DNA of 64,000 bases from Nitratireductor mangrovi (GTDB taxonomy: Bacteria; Pseudomonadota; Alphaproteobacteria; Rhizobiales; Rhizobiaceae): assembly GCF_007922615.2 (NCBI RefSeq), contig NZ_CP042301.2, positions 2,232,001 to 2,296,000 of the forward strand, given 5' to 3'. The position numbers were made by a program, and so were the translations under genes. Every line of letters begins with the position of its first letter. Within the stretch, counting starts at the first letter, position 1. Positions 32,977-41,106 of this stretch are shown piece after piece. The notes under the pieces were generated by a model. It was not told the DNA's origin and made no database searches. It saw only the letters and a list, made by a program, of their open reading frames with translations.

Positions 32977-35752
32977 TATCTTTCGCCCCTTCGGTGTCGC
33001 CGGCCGGCGCGGCGCTTTCCGCCGCGTCCTGTCCGGTTTCTACCGCTTCCTCGCGCAATGTAGCATTGCGGTAAATGATAGTGCGGTCAAAGCGCGCGGC
33101 CAGTTCGTCGTCAAGCAGCACCGCGACCAGCCCCGGATTCCAGTCTTCGTCGCTCAGGAGCGGCCGGTCCAGAATCCGGTTCATGATGTCGCGCCGCCCG
33201 GCGGCGTCCATCGCGCCCAGCACTTCGTTGAAGATGATGATGTCGGGCTTCTTGATCAATGCCCGCGCCACGCGCAGCTTCTGGCGTTGCATCTCCGACA
33301 GCCGCCGCCCGCCATTGCCCATTTCGAAGTCGAGCCCGGCGTCGAGGAGCCCGTTCGAAATGCCGGTGCGTGAAATCAGCTCCTGCACCGCCGCCAGCAC
33401 CCGCTCCTTGCCGTCGACCACCGAGGAGCTGATGCGCCCCAGCAGGATGTTGTCGAGCACCGTCGCAGTAGGGTTGTAGCGGTCGGGGTCATGGAAGAAG
33501 ACCGGCGCCGCCTCCATTTCGGCTACCACCTCGCGCACATTGGCGCGCGCCGCCAGCACCGCCGCCTTGATCTCCTCGTCGACCACGCCGAAGCGGCTCT
33601 GCGCCTCGCAATAGCCGAAAGCAATCCGCAGCAGTTCCTCCTTGTCGGTGAGTGCCTTGTCCTTCTTGGCCGCGCCGCGGCTCGCGGCTCCTTCCGGCGT
33701 CTGGCGGCCGGCCATCCTGAGCCGCGCCATCATTTCCTTCAGCCGCGCCACCTCCTCGAAGGTGACGTCGGCCACCGTCTCGAAGATCTTGCTGTCCGGT
33801 GCCAGGTCGCCGAACAGTTCGATGCGCGCTTCGGCGATGCGCATGCCCATGTCCTGCAGTCTTCCGCGCAACTCGTGCCGGTCGAGGATCGAGAGCAGCA
33901 CCGGATTAGTCGGCAGCCCGTCCGGCTCCCAGGCCGGCATCCGCGCGGTCCCGAACAGCAGGTTCTCGCCCACCGTCGCCTGGTCGTTGTAGCGGTCGGG
34001 GTGGAACGGTTCGACGATGCCCTCGACGCCGAAGCTCGCGGCATTGTCGCGGAACTCGCGCCGCACCTCCACGATCTTGTCGCAGAAGGCCGGGTTGGCC
34101 TCGGGGTCGACCGTGCCCCTCAGTCCCAGGTCCTGTATCTGCAGCGACAGGCCGGAAATCTCCAGCACCTCGCGCACATGGCGGGCAAAGGCGTCCCCAT
34201 CGGCGATGCCGAGCGTGGCCAGGTCGATCCAGTCGAGGTCTTCGCCCGGCGGCTCGCCTTGCAGCATGCCGTTCTTCACCTTGCCGATGCCATGCGTCTC
34301 GACATCGAGGCCCACCGGCTGGTTCTTCAGCACCATGGTAAGGTTGTCGCGAATGGTACCGGCCGGGAAGAAGCTGTTGGCGTCGACATAGGCGACGCGG
34401 CGCCCGGTAACGCTCTCGGGCAGATTGTCGAGCGACGTGCCGTCGAGCGCGATGGTGCCGGCAAGCGGCGACGTCAGCCGCGCCAGGGCCGCGCACAGGA
34501 CATTGGCCGCCGTTCGCGCCGCGTCGTCGCCATGGGTGACGATCGCCACGCGTTCGCTCGGCGCAATCCGCATCGAGAGGTTTTCCAGGACCACACGCCC
34601 GGTCTCGTCCTCGAGCGTCGCCCGGTCGATCTGGAAGCCGTCCTTCAACGGCGCCACCGGCTTGCCGGCCATGTCCTGCACCGATGTCGGCAGCAGCCCG
34701 TCGTCGCGGAAACTGTCGACCGTCTGCTCGTAGCGTGCCTCGTTGATCAGCCGCAGCTGGTCGTAGTCGATCAGACCCTTGATCGGTCCCGGCAGGTCCT
34801 TGTAGGCGGCGATCACCGCCACCAGCTGTCCGATGTCGAGCCTGCCCGTGATGACGAAATAGCCGCCCAGTACGTAGAACAGGAACGACAGGAACTGCAT
34901 CAGGAGGTTGTTGATGTATTTGACCAGGAACTTCCGCTGATAGAGCTCGAAGCGGATGTTGAGGATGGTCGACAGAAGCCCGAAATGCCGCGCCCGGGTG
35001 AAGTTCGACATGTCGTTGACGTGGATGTCGGGCGCCATCTCCACCGTCTCGGCGACCTGCCCGGAAAGCCTGCGCGCCTGCAGCTGCCGCTGCCGGCCAA
35101 GCTGGATCAGCTTGCGCCTGAGGCGCGGGATCAGCCACACCTGCAACCCGACGATCGCGATCGTCAGAAGGCCGAAATAGACCGACTGCAGGAACAGGAA
35201 CAAGAGCCCGGTGATCGCCTGGCCGCCGAGGAAGATCGGCAGCGAGAAGGCATCGCCGACGAACTCGCCCAGCGGCTCGACCTCGTCCTTGATCACCGAA
35301 GCCGCTTCCGCCCCCTTCAGGTTGCGGAAACGTGCCACCCGGTAGCGCAGCACCCGGTCGAGCAGCGTGTAGCGCAATTGGCGCAGCAGGCTCTCGCCGA
35401 GCTTGCCCTTGTAGGTGTTCATGTAGAGCTTGAACCAGCCATTGGCGATCACCGCGGCCAGGAACAGGAAGCCGAGCGCGAACAGCATCGTCAGCCGGTC
35501 GAACTGGAAGCCGTCGAACAGGATGATCTCGCGCCCGAACAGTTGCTCGGCGAAGGGCAAAGGCAGGCGCAGGAAGGGCTGCGTCGCCCCGGCCCCGGAA
35601 AAGCCGTCGCCCTGGATCGGCCCGTTGACGATCTGCTTCGGCAGTTCCAGCGTGATGAAATAGAGCGGCATCGAGGCGATGATCACGACCAGAAGCCAGA
35701 TCTGCTTCAGGCGCGAGTTCTGCCAGATGAATTTGAGCAGGTTGCGTTCCAA
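32960..35752 (-). CDS. ABC exporter-like protein with degenerate, internally repeated nucleotide-binding domain
   Basis: 930 residues; a typical exporter is about 600. About 20-330 form a transmembrane domain of the ABC exporter class. The NBD begins near 373, but the Walker A position reads THGDDAART (406-414, no Gly-Lys-Ser/Thr), the signature is LSEMQ (818-822), Walker B is IIIFNEVLGAMD (Asp to Asn842, Glu843 kept), and the switch His is missing. Between Walker A and the signature lie about 400 residues with three Q-loop-like blocks ending in T(I/V)xxN(L/I): about 451-471 (GTIRDNL), 576-601 (HPDRYNDQATVGENLLFG), and 748-772 (HDPDRYNPTATVLDNILLG). ATP hydrolysis is doubtful. Overlaps a cNMP-binding gene. 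Substrate unknown. Confidence 0.85.
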   Translation of the reverse strand: MERNLLKFIWQNSRLKQIWLLVVIIASMPLYFITLELPKQIVNGPIQGDGFSGAGATQPFLRLPLPFAEQLFGREIILFDGFQFDRLTMLFALGFLFLAAVIANGWFKLYMNTYKGKLGESLLRQLRYTLLDRVLRYRVARFRNLKGAEAASVIKDEVEPLGEFVGDAFSLPIFLGGQAITGLLFLFLQSVYFGLLTIAIVGLQVWLIPRLRRKLIQLGRQRQLQARRLSGQVAETVEMAPDIHVNDMSNFTRARHFGLLSTILNIRFELYQRKFLVKYINNLLMQFLSFLFYVLGGYFVITGRLDIGQLVAVIAAYKDLPGPIKGLIDYDQLRLINEARYEQTVDSFRDDGLLPTSVQDMAGKPVAPLKDGFQIDRATLEDETGRVVLENLSMRIAPSERVAIVTHGDDAARTAANVLCAALARLTSPLAGTIALDGTSLDNLPESVTGRRVAYVDANSFFPAGTIRDNLTMVLKNQPVGLDVETHGIGKVKNGMLQGEPPGEDLDWIDLATLGIADGDAFARHVREVLEISGLSLQIQDLGLRGTVDPEANPAFCDKIVEVRREFRDNAASFGVEGIVEPFHPDRYNDQATVGENLLFGTARMPAWEPDGLPTNPVLLSILDRHELRGRLQDMGMRIAEARIELFGDLAPDSKIFETVADVTFEEVARLKEMMARLRMAGRQTPEGAASRGAAKKDKALTDKEELLRIAFGYCEAQSRFGVVDEEIKAAVLAARANVREVVAEMEAAPVFFHDPDRYNPTATVLDNILLGRISSSVVDGKERVLAAVQELISRTGISNGLLDAGLDFEMGNGGRRLSEMQRQKLRVARALIKKPDIIIFNEVLGAMDAAGRRDIMNRILDRPLLSDEDWNPGLVAVLLDDELAARFDRTIIYRNATLREEAVETGQDAAESAAPAGDTEGAKDNAHAK

Positions 35753-35851
35753 CGCCGGCTCTACCCCTCACGCCCCGTCATGCCGAGTTTGCTAGATGTA
35801 CATGCTGCGGAGCCGAGTTCAACCGCCCCGGCCTCGCGCGGCGCCCTCGGT

Positions 35852-36142
35852 TCAGCCGAAAAGCCGCTCGCCCTGTTCGTCGATCATCTGCTTTGCCTTG
35901 CGCAGCGACACGTCGACCGCGTCGTCAAGGGCGGCGAAGCGGTCGGCGCGGATCAGCCGGTGCTCCTTCACTTCGCCATCCACCTCCTTGGAGATGAGCG
36001 CGCAGGTCTGGAACTGGCCGCCCTCCTTGAAGGGCATCGCCTGGATACGGAAACCCTTGTGTTCGGTCTCGGCGGCCGGCTTGGGCTCGCCGGGTTCCTC
36101 GCCGCCGCCACCGAGCCCGAAAAGTCGTTTCAGCAAGGACAT
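35852..36142 (-). CDS. HlyU-family protein
   Basis: 96 residues from the ATG at 36142. MSLLKRLFGLGGGG then HKGFRIQAMPFKEGGQFQTCALISKEVDGEVKEHRLIRADRF, matching the HlyU domain family of alphaproteobacteria, named after but not equivalent to the Vibrio ArsR-type HlyU. No HTH is visible. Function uncertain. The 99 bp to the ABC gene carry nothing obvious. Confidence 0.82.
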   Translation of the reverse strand: MSLLKRLFGLGGGGEEPGEPKPAAETEHKGFRIQAMPFKEGGQFQTCALISKEVDGEVKEHRLIRADRFAALDDAVDVSLRKAKQMIDEQGERLFG

Positions 36143-36189
36143 CCGATACTCCCGTCTCTGCCACCGACCGCCCGGTGCGGTCCGCGCCG

Positions 36190-36612
36190 TCATCCCCCCA
36201 TATGTAACACGATTTGCCGCCGGTGCGGGCTGTCGCGGTGTTCGAACAGGTAAATCCCCTGCCAGGTGCCGAGCAGCATGCGCCCATTGGCGACCGGAAT
36301 GCCGAGCGAGGTCTGCGTCAGCGCCGCCTTGATATGCGCCGGCATGTCGTCGCGCCCCTCGCTGCGATGCACGATCCAGCCCATGGACGGGTCGTCCGCC
36401 GGCGGCGCCAGGCGCGCGAAGAACGCCTTCAGGTCGCGCTGGACGCCGGGATCGGCGTTTTCCTGGATGATTAGCGAGCATGACGTATGCCGCACGAACA
36501 CCGTCAGCAGCCCCTCGTCCGCCGATTCGCGCGCCACGAAGGCCGCTGCCTCGCCGGTGAATTCGTAGAGCCCCTGCCCCTGCGTCTCGATGGTCAGACT
36601 CGTCTGCGCCAT
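36190..36612 (-). CDS. YjbQ/UPF0047-family protein (secondary thiamine-phosphate synthase-like)
   Basis: 140 residues, the usual size. Carries the family's HTSCSLIIQENADPGVQRDL, the GWIVHRSEGRDDMPAHIKAAL block and the C-terminal GTWQGIYLFEHRDSPHRRQIVLHM. The His and Asp residues in these blocks form the proposed metal site. Some members complement thiamine-phosphate synthase mutants, but physiological function is not settled. Confidence 0.92.
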   Translation of the reverse strand: MAQTSLTIETQGQGLYEFTGEAAAFVARESADEGLLTVFVRHTSCSLIIQENADPGVQRDLKAFFARLAPPADDPSMGWIVHRSEGRDDMPAHIKAALTQTSLGIPVANGRMLLGTWQGIYLFEHRDSPHRRQIVLHMGG

Positions 36613-36627
36613 GCGGGAAGCACCCGC

Positions 36628-37236
36628 TCAGAGCGGCGTCAGGCCGAGTGCCGTCAGACCGACGGAAATCCCCGGCACCCGCGCGCAGGCAAGTTCCTGG
36701 TCGGGCCCGACGTCGACAACGTCACGATATCCCTCGTCGCCAAGGCCGCGATGGACTCGTGTGGTCAGGCTGCCGGCATCGATCACCCAGACCTCCGGAA
36801 TACCGTGGGCCGCGTAAACAGCGATCTTGCGCCCGCGATCATAGGAGAGGCTGCTGTCGCCGATCTCGATCGCAAGCAGCACGTCATGGCCGCGCAGATC
36901 ACCGGGGAAGATCGCCCGCGGAAAAATGCAGAAATCCGGCTCGACGAAGCTCCTTTCGTCGAGCCGCAAGGTCGTTTCCGGCGCGATCTGTATATCGTCC
37001 GGGGCGGTCCTCTGGAGATGGCGGTTGAGTTCAACCTTCACCATTTCGTGGCGTCCGCCCTTCGGCGGCATCGGCACGACCTCCCCGCCTATCAACTCCA
37101 ATCGCTCATCATCCGCGATGATCCCTGCCTGCACCATCGCCTCGATCTCGACAACGGTCCAGGCCCGCCGGGGCAGGCCTTCCGCTGCCTGTGTGGTGCC
37201 GTGGGGAGCCCGGTCGGTGATGATATGCTCGTTCAT
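36628..37236 (-). CDS. Uma2-family putative endonuclease (DUF820)
   Basis: 202 residues. Restriction-endonuclease fold: YERLELIGGEV-like DDERLELIGGEVVPMPPKG, the PD-containing EPDFCIF, then LLAIEIGDSSLSYDRGRKIAVYAAHGIPEVWVID, giving the D...ExD/K arrangement. Most abundant in cyanobacteria; scattered elsewhere. DNA substrate and biological role unknown. Ends 16 nt from the YjbQ gene. Confidence 0.88.
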   Translation of the reverse strand: MNEHIITDRAPHGTTQAAEGLPRRAWTVVEIEAMVQAGIIADDERLELIGGEVVPMPPKGGRHEMVKVELNRHLQRTAPDDIQIAPETTLRLDERSFVEPDFCIFPRAIFPGDLRGHDVLLAIEIGDSSLSYDRGRKIAVYAAHGIPEVWVIDAGSLTTRVHRGLGDEGYRDVVDVGPDQELACARVPGISVGLTALGLTPL

Positions 37237-37339
37237 GTCGAAACCCTATCACGTTCTCACGACCGGCACACCGATCGGCGCGCTTTCCGACTTCGATCGA
37301 GCCGATCCGCGTCGCCGCCTGCACCACCGTATCCGCGCT

Positions 37340-37633
37340 CTATCCGAGCGAGTTGATGATCTCGCGATAGGCAGCCTCGGGAAACGCCTTCAAGGTGCGC
37401 GTCCTGATGTGGCCGCCGATGGCGAGCTTCAGCGCGAACCGCGCCATCACCGCGTCGTCGGGCGCCTCGCACACTGCCACCATGTCGCACTCGCCCATGG
37501 TCAGATAGAAGGCCCGGATCGAGCCGCCCATCGCCTCAAGTTCTTCCTTGGCTGTATCGAGCCGCTTCGGCGATTCGCGCGCCGCCTTCACGCCCTGTTC
37601 GGTCCAGTCGGCCAGAAGGATGTAGGTCGTCAC
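37340..37633 (-). CDS. GYD-domain protein
   Basis: 97 residues from the GTG at 37633, chosen because GAGG lies 7 nt upstream; a GTG two codons earlier has almost no spacing. The start TTYILLADWTEQGVKAARESPKRLDTAKEEL and the centre GECDMVAVCEAPDDAVMARFAL are typical of the ferredoxin-like GYD family. Function unknown. Confidence 0.82.
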   Translation of the reverse strand: MTTYILLADWTEQGVKAARESPKRLDTAKEELEAMGGSIRAFYLTMGECDMVAVCEAPDDAVMARFALKLAIGGHIRTRTLKAFPEAAYREIINSLG

Positions 37634-37844
37634 GGGCACACCTCACGTTTTGGGGCGCCTTGTGCCGCATCGAAATCGTTTCCGGCGCCGGTTTTGGCCG
37701 TCGCACCGCCAGCCCGGATTATCGGCCGCGAGCATGGCGCCGGCAAGGCAGGGAACGGCTGCTGCCGCGACGCGTTATTGACCAGGATCAACGAATGGCC
37801 GCAAACTCGGCCTTAACTGGGATCCTATTCTCAAGGACAATGCC

Positions 37845-38168
37845 ATGACCAACGTCGCCAAACGCAAGACCCAGCTGAAAAAACGCCTCGCCGAGCTCGA
37901 TGACCGGCTCACCCGCATCGAGGACGAACTCGACGACGCGCCCAATCCCGACTGGGAGGACAGCGCGGTCGAAAGCGAGGGCGACGAGGTTCTGGAGCGG
38001 CTCGGTACAAGCGGCCAGGACGAGCAGCGCGCCATCGAGGCCGCGCTGAAGCGCATCGAGGCCGGCACCTATGGCATTTGCGTCAAATGCGAAAAGGAAA
38101 TCTCCGAGGAACGCCTCGACGCCCTGCCTCACACGCCCTTCTGCCGCGAATGCGCCAGGACCGTGTAG
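37845..38168 (+). CDS. TraR/DksA-family zinc-finger protein
   Basis: 107 residues. Coiled-coil N-terminus (KTQLKKRLAELDDRLTRIEDELDD) and a C4 zinc finger, CVKCEKEISEERLDALPHTPFCREC. Lacks the full-length DksA globular region and the DxxDxA tip is changed (DAPNPDWEDSAVE), so it belongs to the short DksA-like group. Probably binds RNA polymerase or is a stress factor; not proven. Confidence 0.88.
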   Translation: MTNVAKRKTQLKKRLAELDDRLTRIEDELDDAPNPDWEDSAVESEGDEVLERLGTSGQDEQRAIEAALKRIEAGTYGICVKCEKEISEERLDALPHTPFCRECARTV

Positions 38169-38174
38169 CGGCCC

Positions 38175-39209
38175 TCAAACGGCAAGCTGGAAGATGAGCC
38201 CGGCAGTCACGGCGCCGGCAAATCCCAGCCCGAGATAGGCGGCAAAGACACCGCGCCCGACCAGCGACCACACCGCCGCCATGGCCGGGATCGAGCTCAC
38301 CGCGCCGGCGACCATGAAGGCCATCGCCGCGCCGGCGCTCATGCCCTGCGTCATCAGCCCCGCGAGCAGCGGTGGCGCGACGTAGGAGTTGAGATAGGCC
38401 GGCATGCCGACGGCGGCCGCGACCGCGATCGAGAACGGACCCTCGCCGCCGACCAGGCCGGCAATCAGCTCGGCCGGCACATAGGTGATCAGCAGCGCCT
38501 CGAGCACATAGGCGAGCGTCAGCCACTTGATCAGGAACAGCGCGTTCTCGCGCAGCGCCTCGCCAAACGCTGTCCGCCGCTCGCCCTCGTTCCAGAAGCG
38601 CCACACCGGCCGGCCTTCGAGCGGCGACGGCCCGCAGCCGCAGCTTTTCGCCGGGATGGTCTTGAGCGGCTGCGCGAACAGCCCGCCGGCAATCATCGCC
38701 TTGACCACGAAACCGCCGAAGAGCCCCAGTGCCACAGCGGCCGCCGCCTTGCCGATCGCGAACGGCCAGCCGAGTGCTGCTGCGGTGATGAAAAGCGTCG
38801 GCGGATCGATCAGCGGCGACGAAAGCCAGAACGCCATGATCGCCGACAGCGGCGCGCCGGCCGCCAGCAGCGCCGCGATGAACGGGATCACCTCGCAGGA
38901 GCAGAACGGCGCCAGCCCGCCGAACAGCGCCGCCAGCAGGATCATGCGGTTTTCGCGTCCCTTGAAGGCGGTACCGAGGGCGCCTTCCGCGCCCGATGCC
39001 TTGAGCCCGGCAATCAGCAGCACCGCCAGCGCGATATAGGGCAGCGTGCTGGCCAATGCCGACGCTGCAATCGCCAGCACCTCGACGAACCGCTCGCGGT
39101 CGAGCAGCAACACCGCAAGCGGCGCCAGGACGACGATCGTCCAGGGAGTGGCGACCGTGGCGCGCAGCCGGCGGCCGGCGAACAGGCTGTCATGAACGGC
39201 GTCGGTCAC
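38175..39209 (-). CDS. Permease of the ArsP/YraQ (SO_0444-like) family
   Basis: 344 residues from a GTG at 39209: AAGGAG lies 7 nt upstream and the GTG is 1 nt from the ArsR stop. Polytopic, with the family's cysteine motif FCSCEVIPFIAALLAAGAPLSAIMAFWLSSPLIDPP and a Cys pair CGCGPSPLE in the central loop, suggesting thiol-metal(loid) handling. Members export organoarsenicals or Cu/Zn. Co-transcribed with an ArsR repressor, which supports metal(loid) efflux; the ion is not determinable. Confidence 0.87.
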   Translation of the reverse strand: MTDAVHDSLFAGRRLRATVATPWTIVVLAPLAVLLLDRERFVEVLAIAASALASTLPYIALAVLLIAGLKASGAEGALGTAFKGRENRMILLAALFGGLAPFCSCEVIPFIAALLAAGAPLSAIMAFWLSSPLIDPPTLFITAAALGWPFAIGKAAAAVALGLFGGFVVKAMIAGGLFAQPLKTIPAKSCGCGPSPLEGRPVWRFWNEGERRTAFGEALRENALFLIKWLTLAYVLEALLITYVPAELIAGLVGGEGPFSIAVAAAVGMPAYLNSYVAPPLLAGLMTQGMSAGAAMAFMVAGAVSSIPAMAAVWSLVGRGVFAAYLGLGFAGAVTAGLIFQLAV

Positions 39210-39210
39210 G

Positions 39211-39531
39211 TCAACTCTCCTTGCCTTCGTCGGCACAGCATTCCTTGAGGATGTAGCCGGCCAGCGCTTCCAGATGGTCGAAAGCGGCGCGGTTGAGCAC
39301 GGTGCGCCCGCTCTTTTCCTGCGCCACCAGCCCGGCCGAGGTCAAAAACCGCAGATGATGCGCGAGCGTCGAGGCGGGCATGCCGGTGCGGGCCCGGATG
39401 TCGCCGACCGACAGGCCGCTGTTGCCGGCACGCACCAGCACCAGCACCACCTGCAACCGCGCTTCCGAGCCGATCGCGGCGAAACCCTGCGCCGCCTCCT
39501 CGATCGACAGATTGCCATCAGGAAAAACCAT
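39211..39531 (-). CDS. ArsR-family transcriptional repressor
   Basis: 106 residues. Winged HTH: GFAAIGSEARLQVVLVLVRAGNSGLSVGDIRARTGMPASTLAHHLRFLTSAGLVAQEKSGRTV. There is no CxC metal motif in helix 5, but a Cys pair is at the C-terminus (KECCADEG), where some ArsR/SmtB repressors place thiolate ligands. First gene of the permease operon, presumably controlling it and itself. Confidence 0.9.
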   Translation of the reverse strand: MVFPDGNLSIEEAAQGFAAIGSEARLQVVLVLVRAGNSGLSVGDIRARTGMPASTLAHHLRFLTSAGLVAQEKSGRTVLNRAAFDHLEALAGYILKECCADEGKES

Positions 39532-39566
39532 AAATCTGGTTATATAGTTTCTTTTAGCTACGTCAA
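39526..39566 (-). promoter_or_regulatory. Sigma-70-like promoter and operator of arsR, probably leaderless
   Basis: On the minus strand, TTGACG (39561-39566), a 16-bp spacer and TATAAC (39539-39544) fit a strong housekeeping promoter. Only 7 nt separate the -10 box from the arsR start codon, so transcription would begin at or within a base or two of the ATG: a leaderless mRNA. A dyad AACC-N8-GGTT (39526-39541) overlaps the -10 box and start codon and is a likely repressor site. Confidence 0.7.
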
Positions 39567-39637
39567 GAGGCCACGCGTCCGCCGCCCGGCCTGTTGCTTC
39601 CTATCTGTCCGATTGCTGCTCGTTTGCCGCGACGCCC

Positions 39638-40252
39638 TCAGGCGGCGCCGGGCGCCCCCAGATAGCCGAGCACGGCGCGGTCGAGCCGCCGGCACAGACC
39701 GTCGAAGTCGCGTTCGCCGGTCTGCACGGCGGCCTCCACCATGCCGTGACACATGGCGATGAGGTCGAAGGCGACGGTCTCGGCGTCACCCACCCCACGC
39801 TCTGCGAGAACCCCGATGACCAGCGCGCGCAGTTTCGCCTTCAGCGCCATCGTCTCTTCGTCCAGCGGCAGGTCGGCTTCCTCGCGCTCCAGCGCCTGCG
39901 CCAGCGCCGGCCGCCGAAGATGGTGCTTCACCGCCGCGCGCACCAGCGCCTTCGCCGTCCCGGCAAGATTGGCGTCTCGCGACGCCACCACCGCCGCCTC
40001 GAAATCAGCGAGCATCTCGCGCCGCATCTGGCGGATCAGCGCCGCCAGGATCGCCTCCTTGCCCGGATAATACTGGTAGAGCGAACCGACCGAGATGCCG
40101 GCCCTTTCCGCCACGTGGTTGGTCGTCAAGCCCTGCCGCCCGTCCTGTTCCAGAATGCGAGCAGCCGCCTCCATTACCGCCTCGCAGGTGGCGCGGCTGC
40201 GCCCCTGCAGCGGGGATTTGCGCGGGTTGAGCTTGCCGACGGTGGCGTTCAT
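39638..40252 (-). CDS. TetR-family transcriptional regulator
   Basis: 204 residues from the ATG at 40252; the longer frame lacks support and overlaps the promoter. HTH text LTTNHVAERAGISVGSLYQYYPGKEAILAALI is typical. Divergent from an SDR and methyltransferase operon, with a 16-bp dyad between them. Probably a repressor of that operon; ligand unknown. Confidence 0.9.
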   Translation of the reverse strand: MNATVGKLNPRKSPLQGRSRATCEAVMEAAARILEQDGRQGLTTNHVAERAGISVGSLYQYYPGKEAILAALIRQMRREMLADFEAAVVASRDANLAGTAKALVRAAVKHHLRRPALAQALEREEADLPLDEETMALKAKLRALVIGVLAERGVGDAETVAFDLIAMCHGMVEAAVQTGERDFDGLCRRLDRAVLGYLGAPGAA

Positions 40253-40270
40253 GCGATGCGAGTACCAAAA

Positions 40271-40286
40271 GCGAGCAATTATTCGC
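40271..40286. promoter_or_regulatory. Candidate TetR operator in TetR/SDR divergent promoter
   Basis: GCGAGCAATTATTCGC: two 8-bp arms with 6 of 8 positions symmetric, centred at 40278/40279, 18 bp from the TetR start. TetR proteins of this type commonly bind GCGAGCAA-like half-sites. Confidence 0.5.
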
Positions 40287-40341
40287 ATCATGGCTCGCAA
40301 CGACACCCGTGACAAGCCAGAGCACGCTTCACAACAGCCAG

Positions 40342-41097
40342 ATGCCGAAAACCCTCGATTTTTCAGGCCGCAAGGTGCTTCTGACCGGCGGCGCGCGCGG
40401 CATCGGCCGCGAGATGACGCGCCTGCTCGTCGCCCGCGGCGCCCGTATCGTCGCGATCGGCCGCGACGCCGCCACGCTGGAGGCGCTGCGCCAGGCGCAT
40501 CCGGGCGCCGTCCTCACCCGCCAGGCCGATCTGGCCGACGCCGAAGCGGTCGCCAACCTTGCCCGCTGGATCGCTGCCGACCACGCCGATACCAGCGTGC
40601 TCATCAACAACGCCGCCATCATGAACCATTGCGAGCTCATGACGCCGTCGCCGGCACGGTTCGACGACATCGCGCTCGAGATCGCGATCAACCTCACCGC
40701 GCCGATGAAACTCTCGGCCGCGCTGCTGCCGGTATTGGGCGCGCACCCTTCCGCGGCGATCGTCAACGTCACCACCGGGCTTGCCATCGCCCCCAAGCGG
40801 GGTGCCGCCGTCTATTGCGCCACCAAGGCCGGCCTGCGCAGCTTCACGCGATCCTTGCGCGACCAGTGCCGCCATGCCGGCCTGCCGATCCAGGTCAGCG
40901 AAGCGGTTATGACGCTGGTCGACACCACGCTCTCAAGTGCGGCCCCGAAAAAATACCCGCCGGAGCGGGCCGCGGCCGACGTCATCGCCGGCGTCGAGAG
41001 GGGCCGCGACGAGATCTGGATCGAGAAGACGAAGCTCTTGCGCGTTGTCCACCGGCTGTCGCCGGCCCTTGCCTGCCGCATCATGCGTGACCGCTGA
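40342..41097 (+). CDS. SDR-family oxidoreductase (DltE-like)
   Basis: 251 residues from the ATG at 40342; a GTG at 40309 in frame cannot be excluded as neither has a good ribosome binding site. Rossmann TGGARGIGREMTRLLVARGARIV, NNAAIMNHCELM, catalytic Ser in NVTTG region and YCATK (YxxxK). C-terminal helix VVHRLSPALACRIMR could be membrane-associated, as in DltE-like proteins. Operon with the methyltransferase gene. Substrate unknown. Confidence 0.85.
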   Translation: MPKTLDFSGRKVLLTGGARGIGREMTRLLVARGARIVAIGRDAATLEALRQAHPGAVLTRQADLADAEAVANLARWIAADHADTSVLINNAAIMNHCELMTPSPARFDDIALEIAINLTAPMKLSAALLPVLGAHPSAAIVNVTTGLAIAPKRGAAVYCATKAGLRSFTRSLRDQCRHAGLPIQVSEAVMTLVDTTLSSAAPKKYPPERAAADVIAGVERGRDEIWIEKTKLLRVVHRLSPALACRIMRDR

Positions 41098-41106
41098 GGA
41101 GGAAAG

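Noticed and set aside
33491..36253. A 920-residue frame on the plus strand
   Set aside because: It is antisense to the ABC exporter gene; composition is Arg/Gln/His-rich as expected for a shadow of a GC-rich gene and no known domain is seen.
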